Source: Bacteroidales bacterium UBA1184
GTDB lineage: Bacteria > Bacteroidota > Bacteroidia > Bacteroidales > ML635J-15
DNA: 64,000 bases
Reading direction: 5' to 3'
Assembly (NCBI GenBank): GCA_002310235.1
Contig: DBYO01000049.1
Span: forward strand, 21,188-85,187
Below, piece by piece: positions 15,663 to 23,540 of the stretch (position 1 is its first letter; each line of letters begins with the position of its first letter). Made by a program: the position numbers and the translations under genes. The notes beneath the pieces are model-generated. The model saw only the letters and a program-made list of their open reading frames with translations. It was not told the DNA's origin and ran no database searches.

Positions 15663-15816
15663 CAGGCAGGTCTTCTGGCTCGTTCAAGCTTAACGCGTCT
15701 TCCCGGACAATGCCAGTGACTTGGTGCGAAAAGCCGTTTCCTGAACTTACAGCTACGGGTATAGCTCTTGATTTTCACAAGATTCCCTATTAATTCCTTG
15801 GAAACCTGAATCCGTC
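15663..15816 (-). ncRNA. Cobalamin (B12) riboswitch
   Basis: On the minus strand the conserved elements appear in order: TTCAGG near the 5' end, AATAGGGAATCTTGTGAAAA, GAGCTATACCCGTAGCTGTAA split over the central core, AAGTCACTGG, CCGGGAAGACG and the terminal GAGCCAGAAGACCTGCC. This matches the B12-box layout. Transcription from the -7 box at 15818-15825 would start just before the aptamer. Only the CoA-transferase operon lies downstream in the correct orientation; dapB is on the other strand and is not its target. Confidence 0.95.
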
Positions 15817-15817
15817 G

Positions 15818-15825
15818 CAAAAGTA
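15818..15825 (-). promoter_or_regulatory. Bacteroidota -7 box for the riboswitch transcript
   Basis: TACTTTTG on the minus strand, ending a few bases before the first aptamer stem. Confidence 0.6.
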
Positions 15826-15885
15826 GTGTATATTTTTTGTTTTTTATGCAAAAAAATGCTGTTTTGTTTTTGTTTTGGTTTTTGC

Positions 15886-15893
15886 TAACTTTG
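15886..15893 (+). promoter_or_regulatory. Bacteroidota -7 box for dapB
   Basis: TAACTTTG, 27 bases before the ATG at 15921. It rules out the longer open frame that begins at 15837. Confidence 0.65.
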
Positions 15894-15920
15894 CAACTTT
15901 TTACAGCAAAGATTTATATA

Positions 15921-16634
15921 ATGAATATTGTTCTAATTGGATACGGAAAGATGGGTAAGGAGATTGAGCGCGTGGTGCTTGAACGCGGACACCGTATCTC
16001 CGAAATTTTTGACATCGATCGCGACATTCGTTCCTGCGGCGATATAGCTTCGCTCGGTGATGTGGCTGTAGAGTTTTCGACGCCTAAGACGGCAGAGCAA
16101 AATGTTATGGCCTGTGTGAAAGGCGGTCTGCGCGTGGTGTCGGGTACTACCGGCTGGACTTTCGATGCCGCAGCTATGGACAAGTTGTGCCGCGAAAATT
16201 CGTCTGCATTTTTCTATTCGTCAAACTATAGCATCGGAATGAACATCTTTATGGCGGTCAACCGTATGCTGGCACAGAAACTTGCTGTTTATCCGCAGTA
16301 TTCGGCTCGAATCGAAGAAACTCATCACATCCACAAACTTGACAAACCTAGCGGTACCGCCATAACGCTTGCCAAAGGCATTATTGAAAACAATTCGCGT
16401 TATTCGGATTGGAAACTTGAAGAGGGTGCGGACAATATTCTCGAAATAAAATCGTTTAGGGAAGGTGAGGTTTTTGGCGACCATAGTGTGCTGTGGTCTA
16501 GCGATTTCGACGATATCACAATCACGCATTCTGCAAAAAGCCGTCGCGGATTGGCAAATGGCGCAGTTCTTGCTGCAGAATTCCTTGCGGGAAAATGTGG
16601 TATGTTTACAATGAATGATTTACTTGGATTATAA
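15921..16634 (+). CDS. dapB: 4-hydroxy-tetrahydrodipicolinate reductase
   Basis: 237 residues. DapB reduces HTPA to tetrahydrodipicolinate with NAD(P)H in lysine/diaminopimelate synthesis. Seen: nucleotide-binding GYGKMG (7-12), SGTTGW (74-79), SSNYSIGMNIF, the catalytic histidine pair with lysine (EETHHIHKLDKPSGTA, H135/H136, K139). The start is set by the promoter at 15886-15893; upstream in-frame ATGs would lie before the transcript. lepB follows after 4 bases, forming the operon dapB-lepB-lepB-like-wbqC. dapF, a later enzyme of the same pathway, is at 24425-25213. Confidence 0.96.
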   Translation: MNIVLIGYGKMGKEIERVVLERGHRISEIFDIDRDIRSCGDIASLGDVAVEFSTPKTAEQNVMACVKGGLRVVSGTTGWTFDAAAMDKLCRENSSAFFYSSNYSIGMNIFMAVNRMLAQKLAVYPQYSARIEETHHIHKLDKPSGTAITLAKGIIENNSRYSDWKLEEGADNILEIKSFREGEVFGDHSVLWSSDFDDITITHSAKSRRGLANGAVLAAEFLAGKCGMFTMNDLLGL

Positions 16635-16638
16635 GAAT

Positions 16639-18342
16639 ATGTTCGGAAATAAAAAAAATACAGAAAATGTGGCTGTCAATAAGCCAAACAATGAGCTGAA
16701 AAAGGGTTGGACTATAAAAATCGGCAAATGTGAAAAGTTCATTGAGATGCCTTCGCGTCGCAACTGGATATGGTTTGCAGCGTGGACAATCTTCTACATC
16801 GGCTGGGTAATTTGGCTCGGAAACTATTGGTTCTTGCTCGGCGAACTGCTGATAATCGATATTTACATCACAAAGTTTGTACGTTGGGCCTTCTGGAAAC
16901 CGAGGAATCCCGAAAACTGCTCGAAGGCAAAACGCAAGACTCTAGAATGGGTTGATGCCCTCATATTTGCTGTGATTGCAGCATCGTTTATTAGGATTTT
17001 CTTCTTCGAGGCGTTTACTATTCCGACATCGTCGATGGAAAAAACCTTGCAAGTGGGTGATTATCTTTTTGTCAGCAAGACAGCGTATGGTCCACGTGTA
17101 CCTATGACTCCGATTTCGTTCCCATTTGTTCACCATACGCTTCCGTTCACGCAGAATACGCCATCGTATGTTACTTGGATACAAAACGAATACCGTCGAT
17201 TGGTGGGGTGGGGCGATATTAAGCGTGACGATATGGTGGTTTTTAACTATCCTACAGGCGATACTGTGGTTTTACAGATTCCTGCCCAGGATTACTACGA
17301 CATTGTTAGGATAACGCAGTTCCGCATGGCAGATTTCGATTTGCAGTATTCGACGATGATGAACAAAAAAATCCTAGTTGGAAACGTATCGCAGAAAACA
17401 AACGACTATTATGTGAATCTGGCATATTCACTGTTCAATCCTATGGTAAATCCTGCACATACCAACTCTTTTATTAACGAGGCATCGACTAAGTTGCGCG
17501 AGAACGAGACTAAGCTTGCAAAGGAGAATCCTGCAATTTCCGATATGGACAAATATTTCCGTCTTGCCCGCCAGATAGTGTGGGATATGTACGATATTAC
17601 CGTACGTCCTGTGGATAAGCGCGAAAACTATATCAAACGTTGTGTGGCTATCGCTGGTGATACGTTGGAAGTGCGTGATGGCGAAGTTTTTGTAAACGGA
17701 AAACCGCAGAAAGAAATTCCTACAAAGCAGTTCAACTATCGTCTTGTAATAAATACGGCAAGTATTTCCGAGAAAGTATTACGTCAGAATGAGATAAACG
17801 GTTCCGATGTTTACGATTTACGCACAGATAGCATAACATATAAAGTGCTTCCACTTACTGCCGAGAATTACGAGAAATTCAAAAATATGTCGTTTGTGCA
17901 GTCTATTACCAAGAATACAGTTGCAAAAGGCTTTACTGGAGATGATAGTTTCCGTATTTTCCCACATAACGATAAATTTCCATGGAATGTCGATTGGTTT
18001 GGTCCTCTGTACATACCGAAGGCTGGCGACAAGATTAAACTTACCGAGGAAAACCTTATCCTTTATGGTCGCGTAATAGGTTACTATGAGGGGAATACGC
18101 TTGAAGTTAAGGATGGCAAGGCTTATATAAACGGTCAGCCTGCTACCGAATACACTTTTAAAATGAACTATTATTGGATGATGGGAGACAATCGCCACAA
18201 TTCAGCCGACTCTCGCTATTGGGGTTTTGTGCCCGAAGACCACATAGTGGGCAAGGCATGGCTCATTTGGCTGTCTATGGATAAGGAATATGGCGGAATA
18301 CGTTGGAGCAGAATAGGAAAGATTGTTCATAATGAAGACTAA
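16639..18342 (+). CDS. lepB: Signal peptidase I, long Bacteroidota form
   Basis: 567 residues, about twice the E. coli mature core. Hydrophobic segments at 43-60 and 64-80, then a third at 107-125 just before the catalytic region. Catalytic serine S132 in IPTSSMEK, catalytic lysine K333 in NYIKRCVAIAGD, and the box GDNRHNSADSRYWG near the end. About 190 residues separate Ser and Lys regions, including a helical insertion typical of Bacteroidota LepB. It cleaves Sec signal peptides at the outer face of the inner membrane. The ATG at 16639 is used since an ATG at 16615 lies inside dapB. The next gene overlaps by 11 bases. Confidence 0.95.
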   Translation: MFGNKKNTENVAVNKPNNELKKGWTIKIGKCEKFIEMPSRRNWIWFAAWTIFYIGWVIWLGNYWFLLGELLIIDIYITKFVRWAFWKPRNPENCSKAKRKTLEWVDALIFAVIAASFIRIFFFEAFTIPTSSMEKTLQVGDYLFVSKTAYGPRVPMTPISFPFVHHTLPFTQNTPSYVTWIQNEYRRLVGWGDIKRDDMVVFNYPTGDTVVLQIPAQDYYDIVRITQFRMADFDLQYSTMMNKKILVGNVSQKTNDYYVNLAYSLFNPMVNPAHTNSFINEASTKLRENETKLAKENPAISDMDKYFRLARQIVWDMYDITVRPVDKRENYIKRCVAIAGDTLEVRDGEVFVNGKPQKEIPTKQFNYRLVINTASISEKVLRQNEINGSDVYDLRTDSITYKVLPLTAENYEKFKNMSFVQSITKNTVAKGFTGDDSFRIFPHNDKFPWNVDWFGPLYIPKAGDKIKLTEENLILYGRVIGYYEGNTLEVKDGKAYINGQPATEYTFKMNYYWMMGDNRHNSADSRYWGFVPEDHIVGKAWLIWLSMDKEYGGIRWSRIGKIVHNED

Positions 18343-19171
18343 AAAGATATTGATTGTGGTTTTGCTGCTCGCCATTATTGGTGGCGGCGTGGGCTTTTAT
18401 ATGATGTTCGGATTCAACAGCGTGAAAGCTTCTGACGGAACTGAGAATGTTGTTTTTGTCCGTAAGACAAGTTCTGTAGAAATTGGCGATGAGGTGGCAT
18501 ATTGGTATCCGCTTGAATTTGATACCAAATTGTCGTCGCGCGATGTGTATGTGGCGAGAGTTGTCGGCGTTCCTGGAGATATAATTCTTATTGACGATGG
18601 AGTTTTGCATAGGAACAACAAACCAGTTGCAGAAGATTATACAACTTATAGCAGATACCGTGCTTCGGTCGATTCGGTAAAAGTGGACTTTGATGCAATA
18701 CTATCCAAGTACGATGTACGTATTGGCGAGGTGCTTAACGGAGGTAAGGCATGCGAGTTCGTATGTTCCGAAACTGAATTTGAAAAGATTAAGTCGTCTG
18801 AGAAAGTATTCTCGTCATGTCGTAAAATAATCGACCGCGACGATTGGAAAGATGTTGATATCTTTCCATCAAGCGCATTTTTTGCATGGAATAAGGACAA
18901 TTTTGGACCAATGTACCTGCCCAAACAAGGTGACACATTGAATCTTCATCCGCGAATTGCACCGATATACAAAAATATAATAACTCTTTTCGAGGGCAAC
19001 GATTTTCAATCGGATACTTATCATGTTAGAATAAACCAGCAGGATGTCAACGAGTTTGTGCCTCAGAAAAATTACTATTTCATTCTCAACGATGACCGTA
19101 CTGATAAGCGCGACTCGCGTATGTATGGTCCGATTCCGGAAGAATATATTATAGGAAAGGTTGTTTGGTAG
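18332..19171 (+). CDS. Signal-peptidase-I-like protein without catalytic lysine
   Basis: 279 residues, S26 family by comparison with the neighbour lepB. One N-terminal membrane segment (5-24). Ser30 aligns with LepB S132 (GFNSV versus PTSSM, then VFVRKTS versus LFVSKTA). The lysine position is alanine: YVARVVGVPGD (A75) instead of YIKRCVAIAGD. The final box is changed to NDDRTDKRDSRMYG but keeps DSR. The Ser/Lys dyad is therefore broken and peptidase activity unlikely. The 11-base overlap with lepB suggests coupled synthesis; it could be a partner or regulator of LepB. The ATG at 18332 gives a clean MKTKK n-region. Confidence 0.85.
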   Translation: MKTKKILIVVLLLAIIGGGVGFYMMFGFNSVKASDGTENVVFVRKTSSVEIGDEVAYWYPLEFDTKLSSRDVYVARVVGVPGDIILIDDGVLHRNNKPVAEDYTTYSRYRASVDSVKVDFDAILSKYDVRIGEVLNGGKACEFVCSETEFEKIKSSEKVFSSCRKIIDRDDWKDVDIFPSSAFFAWNKDNFGPMYLPKQGDTLNLHPRIAPIYKNIITLFEGNDFQSDTYHVRINQQDVNEFVPQKNYYFILNDDRTDKRDSRMYGPIPEEYIIGKVVW

Positions 19172-19792
19172 ATGATTGCATTGCTTTCAACGGCTTTCTT
19201 TCCAAATGTACAATACATGAGCAAGTTTCTTGCCCATGAGGTGCTTATTGAAAAGTACGAGACCTATCCTAAGCAGACTTATCGTAATCGTTGCAATATA
19301 TTGAGTGCAAACGGCGTTTTACCGTTGTCGGTGCCTGTGCAGAAGAATTATCACATCTTGACAAAGGATATTCGCATCGACTATTCAGAAATGTGGCAGC
19401 GCAATCATCTTACATCCTTGAAATCGGCATACAAGAATTCTGCCTTCTACGATTACTATTTTTACAAATTTGAACGTTTTTTCGAGAAAAAGGAGAAATT
19501 TCTTATAGACTTGAATGAAAAAGTGCTTCAAGCGCTATTCTCGGTACTTAAGATAGATGCGGATTATTCATACACAACTGATTATATTTTCGATTCTGCA
19601 AGTTATGCCGATTTTCGCGAAAGTATAAGTCCAAAACCTTCAAAAAATCGTCCGGATGAGGCTTTTGCAGCAAAGCCATACACACAAGTTTTCTGTGATC
19701 GTTTCGAATTTGTGCCCAACCTTAGCATTCTCGACTTAATTTTTAATCTAGGCCCTGAAAGCAGAGAATATCTGATAAATTGTATAGGATAG
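19172..19792 (+). CDS. WbqC-family protein
   Basis: 206 residues. The opening LLSTAFFPNVQYMSKFL, the motif TYRNRCNILSANGVLPLSVPV, and RIDYSEMWQRNHLTSLKSAY match the WbqC-like family. Some members are thought to be involved in O-antigen or glycan synthesis; their chemistry is poorly defined. It begins directly after the stop of the LepB-like gene (no spacing) and is the last gene of the dapB operon. It ends 2 bases before the stop codon of the convergent ROK gene. Confidence 0.85.
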   Translation: MIALLSTAFFPNVQYMSKFLAHEVLIEKYETYPKQTYRNRCNILSANGVLPLSVPVQKNYHILTKDIRIDYSEMWQRNHLTSLKSAYKNSAFYDYYFYKFERFFEKKEKFLIDLNEKVLQALFSVLKIDADYSYTTDYIFDSASYADFRESISPKPSKNRPDEAFAAKPYTQVFCDRFEFVPNLSILDLIFNLGPESREYLINCIG

Positions 19793-19794
19793 CC

Positions 19795-20862
19795 TTATTT
19801 CTTCAGCATTTCCTTTGCAAAGTGGTAGGCACCGATATTTATCATCATGCTGGTGTCGAATGAAGAGAACACATAACCGCACTTAGGCATATACGAATAT
19901 TCCACGGTTTTGTCTGATAGTGGTACTTTCAATGTTTTACTTTCTGGTTTCACAAATTCGGCCAGTTGCTCGGGTTTGTTGAGGCAATATACGTTCTGTG
20001 TTACTCGTGATAGTGAAAGGAAATTGTGTTGCAGTTCCTTTTCTACACCAGGAATGATAAGCTCTTTTGCTTTCGACAGTCCGCCACCAATTACAACAAT
20101 TCCATCGAATATTGTAATCAAGTTTGCTATGGCATCGCCCATACATTCTCCCATGTGGAAGAAAGCTTTTTTCGCTGCGGTCTTGTTGCCTTTTTCTTTG
20201 CCAACGCCTATGTAGTATATTTCGCGTGGCATTGGAGTGTCGTCGAACGGAATCTTTGCATATTCGGAGTAAAATCTTCGTAGCGAACGTATTGCTATCA
20301 GTTCCTCACAGTTGCGGTCGGTATCGAGTCGGTTCGACATTTTCCATATTTCACAAGCGGTGACATTGTCGCCTGTAATGAGCATCTTGTCGTGTACAAA
20401 TCCTCCGCCGAAGCCCGAACCAATTGTAATACCAACGACGTTTCGGTACTGCATCTTATTGCCTGCCTTGTGTAGTTGGGCGTTTATTAGAGGAAGCGAG
20501 CCAGCAAGCGACTCTCCGTAGGTGTATAAATCTCCATCATTGTTGATGAATACTGGCACCTTGAAGATATTTTCGAGCATGGCCTTCAGTGGCACGCCGC
20601 CACGGAAACCTTTGAGGTTCTCGGTGTTGCCGATAATACCTTCTCGGTAGTTTGCAGGACCAGGGAATGCAAAACTTATTGCATCAATTGGTTCGCCTAT
20701 AGCATTTTGCTGTTGCTTGAAACCGTCAATCATTCCTAACAGACATTTGTCAAGATCGTGTCCGTTTGATGGTATTTGTTTCGATTCTCCTATGAATCTT
20801 CCATCTTTTATTGCCGAAAAAACAAATTTGCTTCCGCCTGCGTCGAGTGTCAGTACTATCAT
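19795..20862 (-). CDS. ROK-family protein (sugar kinase-like)
   Basis: 355 residues. The ASKHA phosphate-1 motif LDAGGSKF opens the protein; FAFPGPANYREG, INNDGDLYTYGE, GITIGSGFGGGFVHD and the adenosine motif VVIGGGLSKAKEL follow. Aspartate in NNDGD is the likely catalytic base. The classical ROK zinc motif (CxCGxxGCxE) is not visible; only isolated cysteines in TACEIWK and RNCEEL stand there. Probable cytoplasmic sugar kinase, sugar unknown. The ATG at 20862 is chosen because the -7 box TATCTTTG (20889-20896) lies just upstream; a longer frame to 20919 would cross the promoter. Confidence 0.85.
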   Translation of the reverse strand: MIVLTLDAGGSKFVFSAIKDGRFIGESKQIPSNGHDLDKCLLGMIDGFKQQQNAIGEPIDAISFAFPGPANYREGIIGNTENLKGFRGGVPLKAMLENIFKVPVFINNDGDLYTYGESLAGSLPLINAQLHKAGNKMQYRNVVGITIGSGFGGGFVHDKMLITGDNVTACEIWKMSNRLDTDRNCEELIAIRSLRRFYSEYAKIPFDDTPMPREIYYIGVGKEKGNKTAAKKAFFHMGECMGDAIANLITIFDGIVVIGGGLSKAKELIIPGVEKELQHNFLSLSRVTQNVYCLNKPEQLAEFVKPESKTLKVPLSDKTVEYSYMPKCGYVFSSFDTSMMINIGAYHFAKEMLKK

Positions 20863-20888
20863 TTGTGTAATTTTTAAAATCAGTCGGA

Positions 20889-20896
20889 CAAAGATA
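20889..20896 (-). promoter_or_regulatory. Bacteroidota -7 box for the ROK gene
   Basis: TATCTTTG on the minus strand, 26 bases upstream of the ATG at 20862. Confidence 0.6.
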
Positions 20897-20927
20897 GTTG
20901 CTTGGAGAATTTTATGCAATAGTTTTT

Positions 20928-22154
20928 TTATTCTTCTCCTAAATCAATAGGCTTTTCACCGACAAGTATATCGGTTTCTATTCTTATTCCAAAACCTTCT
21001 TTGGGAATGTATATGGCTGGCTCGCAACTCAATACCATGCCGTTTTTTAATGTCGTATGCCTGTTGCCTACATCGTGGACGTCGAGTCCGATAAAATGTG
21101 AGCAAAGGTGTGGCGAGTTGCGTTTTACTGTAGCGTGTACCGATTCCTGATGTGCAATTTCGTTCTTTGTGACGAGTTCGAGTCTTTGTTGTGCTTCGAG
21201 CATCAGATTTTCAAATTCGGAGTGTATGCGGTCAATTGATGAGCCAGGGATATAATATTGCTTTATTTGACGCTGAATGGACATTATTTCGTCGTAAACC
21301 TGTTTCTGTCGTGGCGAAAAATTTCCGTTTACGGGAATTGTGCGTGTGATGTCGGCGGCATAGCCCTTGTATTCGGCCCCAACATCCATAATCAGCAGGT
21401 CGCCATCGTGGCAAATACCTTGATTGTTTATGCTTTGAAGAATGCAGTTGTTGCTTCCCGATGAAATTACAGGCTGATATGCAAAGCCATCGCAGCCGCT
21501 TTGGCGGATTTGTTTGTAAAATTCGGCTTCGATTTCATATTCGTGGATGTCGGGTCGGATAATCTTGTTAACTTCGGCAAATGCGTGTTTTGTAATCCTT
21601 ATAGCTTCACGTATGCAACCTATTTCGTAGTCGGATTTTTGCAGTCGCAAAGTTGTGGTTATGGGGTCAATATCGTTGAATTCCAGATTGCTGTGCAACT
21701 TTTTCCATGTTTCCTGACGGAAATTTATGTATTCGGTCTTGCGTATGTTGTTGCCAAAGGAAAGATATATTCTGCCTTTGTTCGAATTAATGATTTCATC
21801 GGCAATGCAGTCGAAGCGGTTTAGGTATTCCACGTTGGCTATGCCCGAAATGTCGCTGACTTCTGCTTTAGTAAGTTTTATGCCTGTCCATACGTTTATA
21901 TGTTCGGTTGGTTCTATGACGAAAGCATATTCCTCAGCTTCGGTCGTGCTTTTCTTGTGTAGAAGAAGTATTGTTTCTTCCTGCCGTATTCCGCTGTAGT
22001 ACAGGACATCGGAATTTTGGCGATAGTGGAAAAACTGATTGGCATTGCGCGAAGGCATGTTTGCCGAGAATAGTATCACGGTATCGCCGTTGTCGATTTG
22101 GTCGAGCAATTTATGGCGGTTTTGTGTGTGAAATTCGCGTTCCAATGAGTTCAT
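20928..22154 (-). CDS. pepP: Aminopeptidase P (Xaa-Pro aminopeptidase), M24B
   Basis: 408 residues from the ATG at 22154. It removes N-terminal residues preceding proline, using two metal ions. All five ligands are visible: D257 and D268 (MDVGAEYKGYAADITR), H353 (SHFIGLDVHDVG), E378 (SCEPAIYIP) and E393 (IRIETD). The N-terminal domain has the aminopeptidase P signature PSRNANQFFHYRQNSDVLYYSG. The shorter start is preferred because it lies 1 base after the ispG stop; the longer frame would overlap ispG by 59 bases. Last gene of the operon yfhO-dapF-PHP-ispG-pepP. Confidence 0.93.
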   Translation of the reverse strand: MNSLEREFHTQNRHKLLDQIDNGDTVILFSANMPSRNANQFFHYRQNSDVLYYSGIRQEETILLLHKKSTTEAEEYAFVIEPTEHINVWTGIKLTKAEVSDISGIANVEYLNRFDCIADEIINSNKGRIYLSFGNNIRKTEYINFRQETWKKLHSNLEFNDIDPITTTLRLQKSDYEIGCIREAIRITKHAFAEVNKIIRPDIHEYEIEAEFYKQIRQSGCDGFAYQPVISSGSNNCILQSINNQGICHDGDLLIMDVGAEYKGYAADITRTIPVNGNFSPRQKQVYDEIMSIQRQIKQYYIPGSSIDRIHSEFENLMLEAQQRLELVTKNEIAHQESVHATVKRNSPHLCSHFIGLDVHDVGNRHTTLKNGMVLSCEPAIYIPKEGFGIRIETDILVGEKPIDLGEE

Positions 22155-22155
22155 C

Positions 22156-23538
22156 TTACTTTTCCTTCCAGTCGCCATTGTCGGCAATAACTTTCTTAAG
22201 CATTTCCACGGCATTGTCTTGTGGAACGTCGCGAATTATAGGTATTTGTCCCTTGTATATTATCACATGGTCTTTGGTGCTGCCAACGCATCCGTAGTCG
22301 GCATCGGCCATTTCGCCGGGACCATTCACAACGCAGCCCATAGTGGCGATTTTTAGACCTTTCAAGTGTGAAAATTCACGTTTCACAGCTTCCGAAATGC
22401 GTTCCAAATCGTAGTTGGTGCGACCACAGCCTGGGCATGAGATGAATTCTGCTTTGCTGATGCATATTCCTGCTGCCTGCATGAGGTCGGCTGCAAAGTC
22501 GTTGTTTGCATATCCGTTAATGTCGCCGTTTATTTGTAAATTGTTTATCTTTCTGTCGATTAGGCTATTGGCAAGCGAAATGCAAGTTTCAGAAATGGCT
22601 GTTTCGGGATTGTCTGACTTTGGCGTGAAGTTTACTGAACCAGAAAAGTCTGGGGTGGCAATATTTTCCGAGTATGCCTTCTTTTCCCCGAATTCTGCCA
22701 TGAATTTCTTGGCAAATGTTATCTCGTTTACAGGGGGTTCTGTCAGTGAGACTCTTATTGTGTCGCCAATGCCTTTGTTGAGCAGGTAGGCAATTCCGAG
22801 ACATGACTTTATTCTAGCGTCTGTGCCAGCACCGGCTTCGGTAACACCCAGATGTTGAGGATAAACATTTCCTGTTTCAATCATTCGTTGTGTAAGAAGG
22901 CTACATGATTCGGTCATAACCTTTACGTTGCTTGCCTTCATCGAAATGACAAGATTGTGGAAGTTTTCAGCATTGAAAATACTAATGAATTCCATGGCGG
23001 CCTCGACCATTCCCTTGGCGGTGTTGCCGTAGCGCGACAAAATCCTATCGGACAGCGACCCGTGGTTAGACCCGATTCGGATGGCAGTGCCGTATTCGTT
23101 GCAGACTTTTATCAATGGTAGTAATCTGTCGTGTATTTTTTCGAGTTCCAGGTTGTATTCGTAATCGCTCAGGTTAAGTTCCTTGAAGTTTGCTCGCTTG
23201 TCGATATAGTTGCCAGGGTTTATTCTTACTTTTTCCACAATTTTTGCACATTCTTCTGCAATTATCGAGCTGAAATGTACATCGGCGACGAGCGGTTTAG
23301 TGTATCCATCGGCGACGAGTTTCTTTTTGACTTGTTGCAGACTATCAATGTCGGGCGTACGTGGAACAGACAGTCTTACGAGGTCGGCTCCAGCACCAAA
23401 AAGTTGTTTGCATTGGCTAACTGATGCTAATATATCGCCAACTGGCACATTTGTCATGCTTTGGATAGCAATCTTATTTTTGCCTCCAATGGTAATGTCT
23501 CCGATTTTAACTTTCTGTGCAAATACGTTTTTTGTCAT
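22156..23538 (-). CDS. ispG: 4-hydroxy-3-methylbut-2-enyl diphosphate synthase
   Basis: 460 residues. IspG makes HMBPP from MEcPP in the MEP isoprenoid pathway, using a [4Fe-4S] cluster. Cluster cysteines stand in CPGCGRTNYD and GCVVNGPGEMADADYGCVG. The N-terminal TIM barrel (QSMTNVPVGD, PLVADVHFSS, VRINPGNYIDKR) has the character of the plant/Bacteroidota three-domain type. The length is intermediate: E. coli has about 370 residues and, from memory, three-domain types about 600, so the insert domain appears much reduced (around 270-330). The ATG at 23538 lies 2 bases after the PHP stop. Confidence 0.94.
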   Translation of the reverse strand: MTKNVFAQKVKIGDITIGGKNKIAIQSMTNVPVGDILASVSQCKQLFGAGADLVRLSVPRTPDIDSLQQVKKKLVADGYTKPLVADVHFSSIIAEECAKIVEKVRINPGNYIDKRANFKELNLSDYEYNLELEKIHDRLLPLIKVCNEYGTAIRIGSNHGSLSDRILSRYGNTAKGMVEAAMEFISIFNAENFHNLVISMKASNVKVMTESCSLLTQRMIETGNVYPQHLGVTEAGAGTDARIKSCLGIAYLLNKGIGDTIRVSLTEPPVNEITFAKKFMAEFGEKKAYSENIATPDFSGSVNFTPKSDNPETAISETCISLANSLIDRKINNLQINGDINGYANNDFAADLMQAAGICISKAEFISCPGCGRTNYDLERISEAVKREFSHLKGLKIATMGCVVNGPGEMADADYGCVGSTKDHVIIYKGQIPIIRDVPQDNAVEMLKKVIADNGDWKEK

Positions 23539-23540
23539 TA

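Larger units (their letters stand above)
15549..15920. other. 372-base intergenic region, divergent CoA-transferase / dapB
   Basis: It contains the minus-strand riboswitch (15663-15816), its promoter (15818-15825), the 115-base expression platform toward the CoA-transferase, and the dapB promoter (15886-15893). In the platform there is a 13-codon frame (MCC start) on the minus strand; nothing shows that it is translated. Confidence 0.7.

Noticed and set aside
15663..15816. Assigning the B12 riboswitch to dapB
   Set aside because: All conserved boxes read on the minus strand, away from dapB.
15837..15920. N-terminal extension of dapB that looks like a signal peptide
   Set aside because: The -7 box TAACTTTG at 15886 lies inside it, and DapB is cytoplasmic; the ATG at 15921 gives the canonical start.
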